Part shown: positions 4,980 to 7,145 of the stretch, piece after piece
How positions within the stretch are numbered: position 1 is the first letter of the stretch
How the letters are laid out: each line of letters opens with the position of its first letter
Assembly: GCA_903916775.1 (NCBI GenBank)
Contig: CAIWXY010000010.1
Span: 1 to 7,145 of the forward strand
DNA: 7,145 bases
From: an uncultured Actinomycetes bacterium
GTDB taxonomy: Bacteria > Actinomycetota > Actinomycetes > Nanopelagicales > Nanopelagicaceae
Direction of reading: 5' to 3'
Notes under the pieces: model-generated
What the model was told of the DNA's origin: nothing
Databases searched by the model: none
What the model saw: only the letters and a program-made list of their open reading frames with translations
Program-made: the position numbers and the translations under genes

Positions 4980-6422
4980 TTATGCTCGATAAGCGGGTGC
5001 AACCCCACCAACTGCATCTCCCACCACATGAACGCGAAGTGCATTTGTCGAGCCTGGGATTCCCGGAGGGGCGCCAGCAACAATGACGACGCTCTCGCCC
5101 TTGCTTGCGCGCTTTGACTCAATCAAGATTGAATCTACAAGCTTGACCATCTCATCGGTCGCTCCGGCGGTTGGAGTGATCAAAGATTCCACTCCCCATG
5201 AAAGTGCAAGCTGGTTATAAACCTCGGTGACTGGAGTGAGAGCCAAGATAGGAATTGGTGAACGCAGGCGAGACATGCGACGTGCGGAGTCTCCGCTCTG
5301 AGTAAATGCCACCAGGTACTTCGCGCCAAGGATGCCACCCACTTCGGCTGCTGCCTTAGTGATGGTTCCGCCCTTTGTGTGAGGAGTATGTGTCAGCGGT
5401 GCAATCTGCATGAGCATCGCTTCTTCAGTACGTTCAATGATACGTCCCATTGTCGCTACTGCCTCGATAGCAAAAGCTCCGACAGATGTCTCACCAGAAA
5501 GCATGAGCGCATCTGCGCCATCGAGCACCGCGTTGGCGCAGTCAGTGGCCTCAGCGCGGGTTGGGGTTGAATTTGAAATCATCGAATCAAGCATCTGAGT
5601 CGCAACGATGACTGGCTTTGCGGCGGCACGAGCCAGCGCAATGCAGCGCTTTTGAACGATTGGAACCTCTTCGATTGGCATTTCAACACCAAGGTCACCA
5701 CGTGCAACCATGATGCCATCGAAAGCGTTGACGATCTCTTCAAGATTATCAACGGCCTGAGGCTTCTCAATTTTTGCAATGACAGGACGACGAATTCCTT
5801 CTTCGTCCATGATGGCATGAACATCATCAATATCTTTTGCATTTCGAACAAAAGAGAGCGCAATAAAATCTGCACCAGCATGGAGTCCCCAACGAAGATC
5901 TTCTTTATCTTTCTCGGAGAGCGCAGGAACTGAGACTGCAACACCAGGAAGATTGATTCCCTTGTTATTGCTCACGAATCCAGGTTGCACACACTTGGTG
6001 ACAACAGCGTTGCCCTTAACTTCGAGAACCTCGAGAGTGACCTTGCCATCATCGATCAAAATACGATCGCCAGGCTTGCAATCCCCTGCTAGACCTTTGT
6101 AGGTGGTACCACAAATATCCTTCGTTCCCTCAACCTCATCTGTTGTGATGGTGAAGATATCTCCACGAGCAAGCTCATGTGGACCGTCTTTGAATCGAGC
6201 CAGACGAATTTTTGGCCCTTGGAGATCAACCAAGATCGCAACCGGACGACCAGCCTTAGCAGCTGCCGCGCGAACGCGATCAAGGCGGTTCTGGTGCTCC
6301 TCGTATCCCCCGTGTGAGAGATTAAGGCGAGCCATATTCATTCCCGCTGCAATTAATTCATCTACTTTTTCGGGCGCCTCAACTGCTGGGCCCATTGTGC
6401 ATACAATTTTCGCTCTTCGCAT
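4980..6422 (-). CDS. pyk: Pyruvate kinase
   Basis: Converts phosphoenolpyruvate and ADP to pyruvate and ATP, the last step of glycolysis, in the cytoplasm (EC 2.7.1.40). The 480-aa length is normal for a bacterial enzyme without the extra C-terminal domain found in some bacilli. The barrel begins with RRAKIVCTMGPA; MNMARLNLSHG (28-38) carries R32, N34 and S36; VDLQGPKIRLA (65-75) leads into the B domain (about 76-165). The catalytic lysine is K217 in VIAKIEKP, metal ligands are E219 and D243 (MVARGDLGVEMP), and T275 lies in VIVATQMLDSM. LMLSGETSVGAF (307-318) precedes the C-terminal allosteric domain, ending GSTNALRVHVVGDAVGG. The ATG at 6422 directly begins the conserved RRAKIVCT strand; AGG 8 nt upstream is a modest ribosome site. 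It starts 9 nt after the gltD stop, so the two genes are probably co-transcribed. All key residues are present. Confidence 0.98.
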   Translation of the reverse strand: MRRAKIVCTMGPAVEAPEKVDELIAAGMNMARLNLSHGGYEEHQNRLDRVRAAAAKAGRPVAILVDLQGPKIRLARFKDGPHELARGDIFTITTDEVEGTKDICGTTYKGLAGDCKPGDRILIDDGKVTLEVLEVKGNAVVTKCVQPGFVSNNKGINLPGVAVSVPALSEKDKEDLRWGLHAGADFIALSFVRNAKDIDDVHAIMDEEGIRRPVIAKIEKPQAVDNLEEIVNAFDGIMVARGDLGVEMPIEEVPIVQKRCIALARAAAKPVIVATQMLDSMISNSTPTRAEATDCANAVLDGADALMLSGETSVGAFAIEAVATMGRIIERTEEAMLMQIAPLTHTPHTKGGTITKAAAEVGGILGAKYLVAFTQSGDSARRMSRLRSPIPILALTPVTEVYNQLALSWGVESLITPTAGATDEMVKLVDSILIESKRASKGESVVIVAGAPPGIPGSTNALRVHVVGDAVGGVAPAYRA

Positions 6423-6431
6423 GTGCTCAGC

Positions 6432-7145
6432 CTAAACCATCAGCGAGCGAGTTGTGGGAGCGATAGGCGCAGGTAGTTGTGTTTCTCCCATGAGATATTC
6501 ATCTACGGCTTTTGCTGCACTTCGTCCTTCTGCGATTGCCCAGACGATAAGTGATTGTCCACGACCAGCATCGCCGCAAACAAAGATACCTTCTTCGCTT
6601 GTTGCAAATTGTGAATCGCGCTTGATGTTTGTTCGTTCATCAAGATCAACTTCTAGTTGCTCAATCAAAGCGTTCTTCTCTGGTCCCAAGAAGCCCATAG
6701 CAAGAAACACGAGATCTGCTGGGATCTCTTTCTCGGTACCTTCAACCTTCTCGAACTTTCCATTAACAAATTGTGTTTCGACAATTTTGAGTGCGCGAAG
6801 ATTGCCGTTGCCATCGCCAAGGAACTCCTCGGTAGAGACAGAGTAGAGACGCTCTCCAGCCTCTTCATGAGCCGAGCTAACACGGTAAATCATTGGGTAT
6901 GTAGGCCATGGCTGTCCGGCAGGACGCTCGTCCGTAGGGCGAGGCATGATTTCTAGCTGCGTAACACTCGCTGCGCCTTGACGAATAGCAGTACCAAGAC
7001 AGTCGGCGCCTGTATCGCCACCACCTAGAATGACAACGTGCTTACCTTTTGCATCGATTGGAGCTTGTTCTACTTCGCCAAGACCCAACTTGTTGCCCCA
7101 AGGCAGGTATTCCATTGCTTGATAGATGCCCTTGTTCTCGCGACC
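6432..7145 (-). CDS. gltD: Glutamate synthase (NADPH) small subunit, GltD type (5' part cut by window edge)
   Basis: Flavin-containing small subunit of glutamate synthase (GOGAT), which passes NADPH electrons to the large GltB subunit for making glutamate from glutamine and 2-oxoglutarate. The C-terminal 237 residues are visible and the frame is open to the window edge, so the ATG at 7115 is internal. Numbering from the first visible codon, AMEYLPWGNK (10-19) precedes the NADPH-binding Rossmann motif HVVILGGGDTGADC (36-49); the GltD-typical blocks VTQLEIMPRP (61-70) and SSAHEEAGERLYSVSTEEFLG (90-110) follow; the C-terminal FAD-contact motif GIFVCGDAGRGQSLIVWAIAEGRSAA is at 186-211. The N-terminal Fe-S and FAD regions lie outside the window, and gltB would be expected upstream of it. 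The TAG stop is 9 nt before pyk. Confidence 0.95.
   Translation of the reverse strand, partial: GRENKGIYQAMEYLPWGNKLGLGEVEQAPIDAKGKHVVILGGGDTGADCLGTAIRQGAASVTQLEIMPRPTDERPAGQPWPTYPMIYRVSSAHEEAGERLYSVSTEEFLGDGNGNLRALKIVETQFVNGKFEKVEGTEKEIPADLVFLAMGFLGPEKNALIEQLEVDLDERTNIKRDSQFATSEEGIFVCGDAGRGQSLIVWAIAEGRSAAKAVDEYLMGETQLPAPIAPTTRSLMV

Noticed and set aside
6103..6435. 110-codon plus-strand open frame over the pyk start
   Set aside because: Antisense to highly conserved pyruvate kinase sequence, no recognisable product.
6432..7115. gltD starting at the ATG at 7115
   Set aside because: The frame continues upstream to the window edge with GltD-like residues (GRENKGIYQAMEYLP), so this Met is internal.
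1..7145. CRISPR array, insertion sequence, prophage, toxin-antitoxin or defence genes
   Set aside because: I saw no regularly spaced repeats, transposase, integrase or phage-like frames on either strand; despite the tRNA, no integrase or attachment-site duplication is visible beside it.

Overview
The window looks like ordinary chromosome from an actinobacterium with moderate GC. The main evidence is the gene order, together with a receiver-ANTAR regulator of the PdtaR/Rv1626 type. From memory, Streptomyces coelicolor also places branched-chain amino acid transporter genes, an ANTAR response regulator and pyruvate kinase side by side, with gltBD not far away. The moderate GC and tight gene spacing would suit a streamlined freshwater lineage such as Nanopelagicales (acI), but that placement is a guess.

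All protein genes and the single tRNA lie on the minus strand, so transcription runs from high to low coordinates. In that order the window holds: the 3' part of gltD (7145-6432, cut by the window edge); pyk, pyruvate kinase (6422-4980), 9 nt after gltD; a terminator-like hairpin (4960-4933); a tRNA with anticodon CAA (4858-4786); a receiver-ANTAR response regulator (4784-4176) whose ATG lies one nucleotide after the tRNA; a 224-nt regulatory gap; a secreted periplasmic-type branched-chain amino acid binding protein (3951-2788); a 34-bp perfect palindrome (2745-2712); the permeases livH (2597-1644) and livM (1634-531); and the 5' part of the ATPase gene livG (534-1, cut by the window edge). 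A livF-type second ATPase gene would be expected just beyond position 1.

The binding protein captures a branched-chain or related amino acid outside the membrane. LivH and LivM form the channel, and LivG with an unseen LivF-type partner powers it. livH, livM and livG are packed as one operon (9-nt gap, then a 4-nt overlap). The binding protein gene is set off by a strong palindrome, the usual arrangement for making more binding protein than permease. GltD and pyruvate kinase are central nitrogen and carbon metabolism. The ANTAR protein is predicted to act on RNA as an antiterminator; its targets are unknown.

I did not find an undescribed multi-gene system. The points most worth checking are the tRNA and response-regulator junction (tRNA 3' processing would leave a nearly leaderless mRNA), the Leu anticodon on a tRNA body with a short variable loop, the palindrome between livK and livH, and the lack of a lipid-anchor cysteine in the binding protein.
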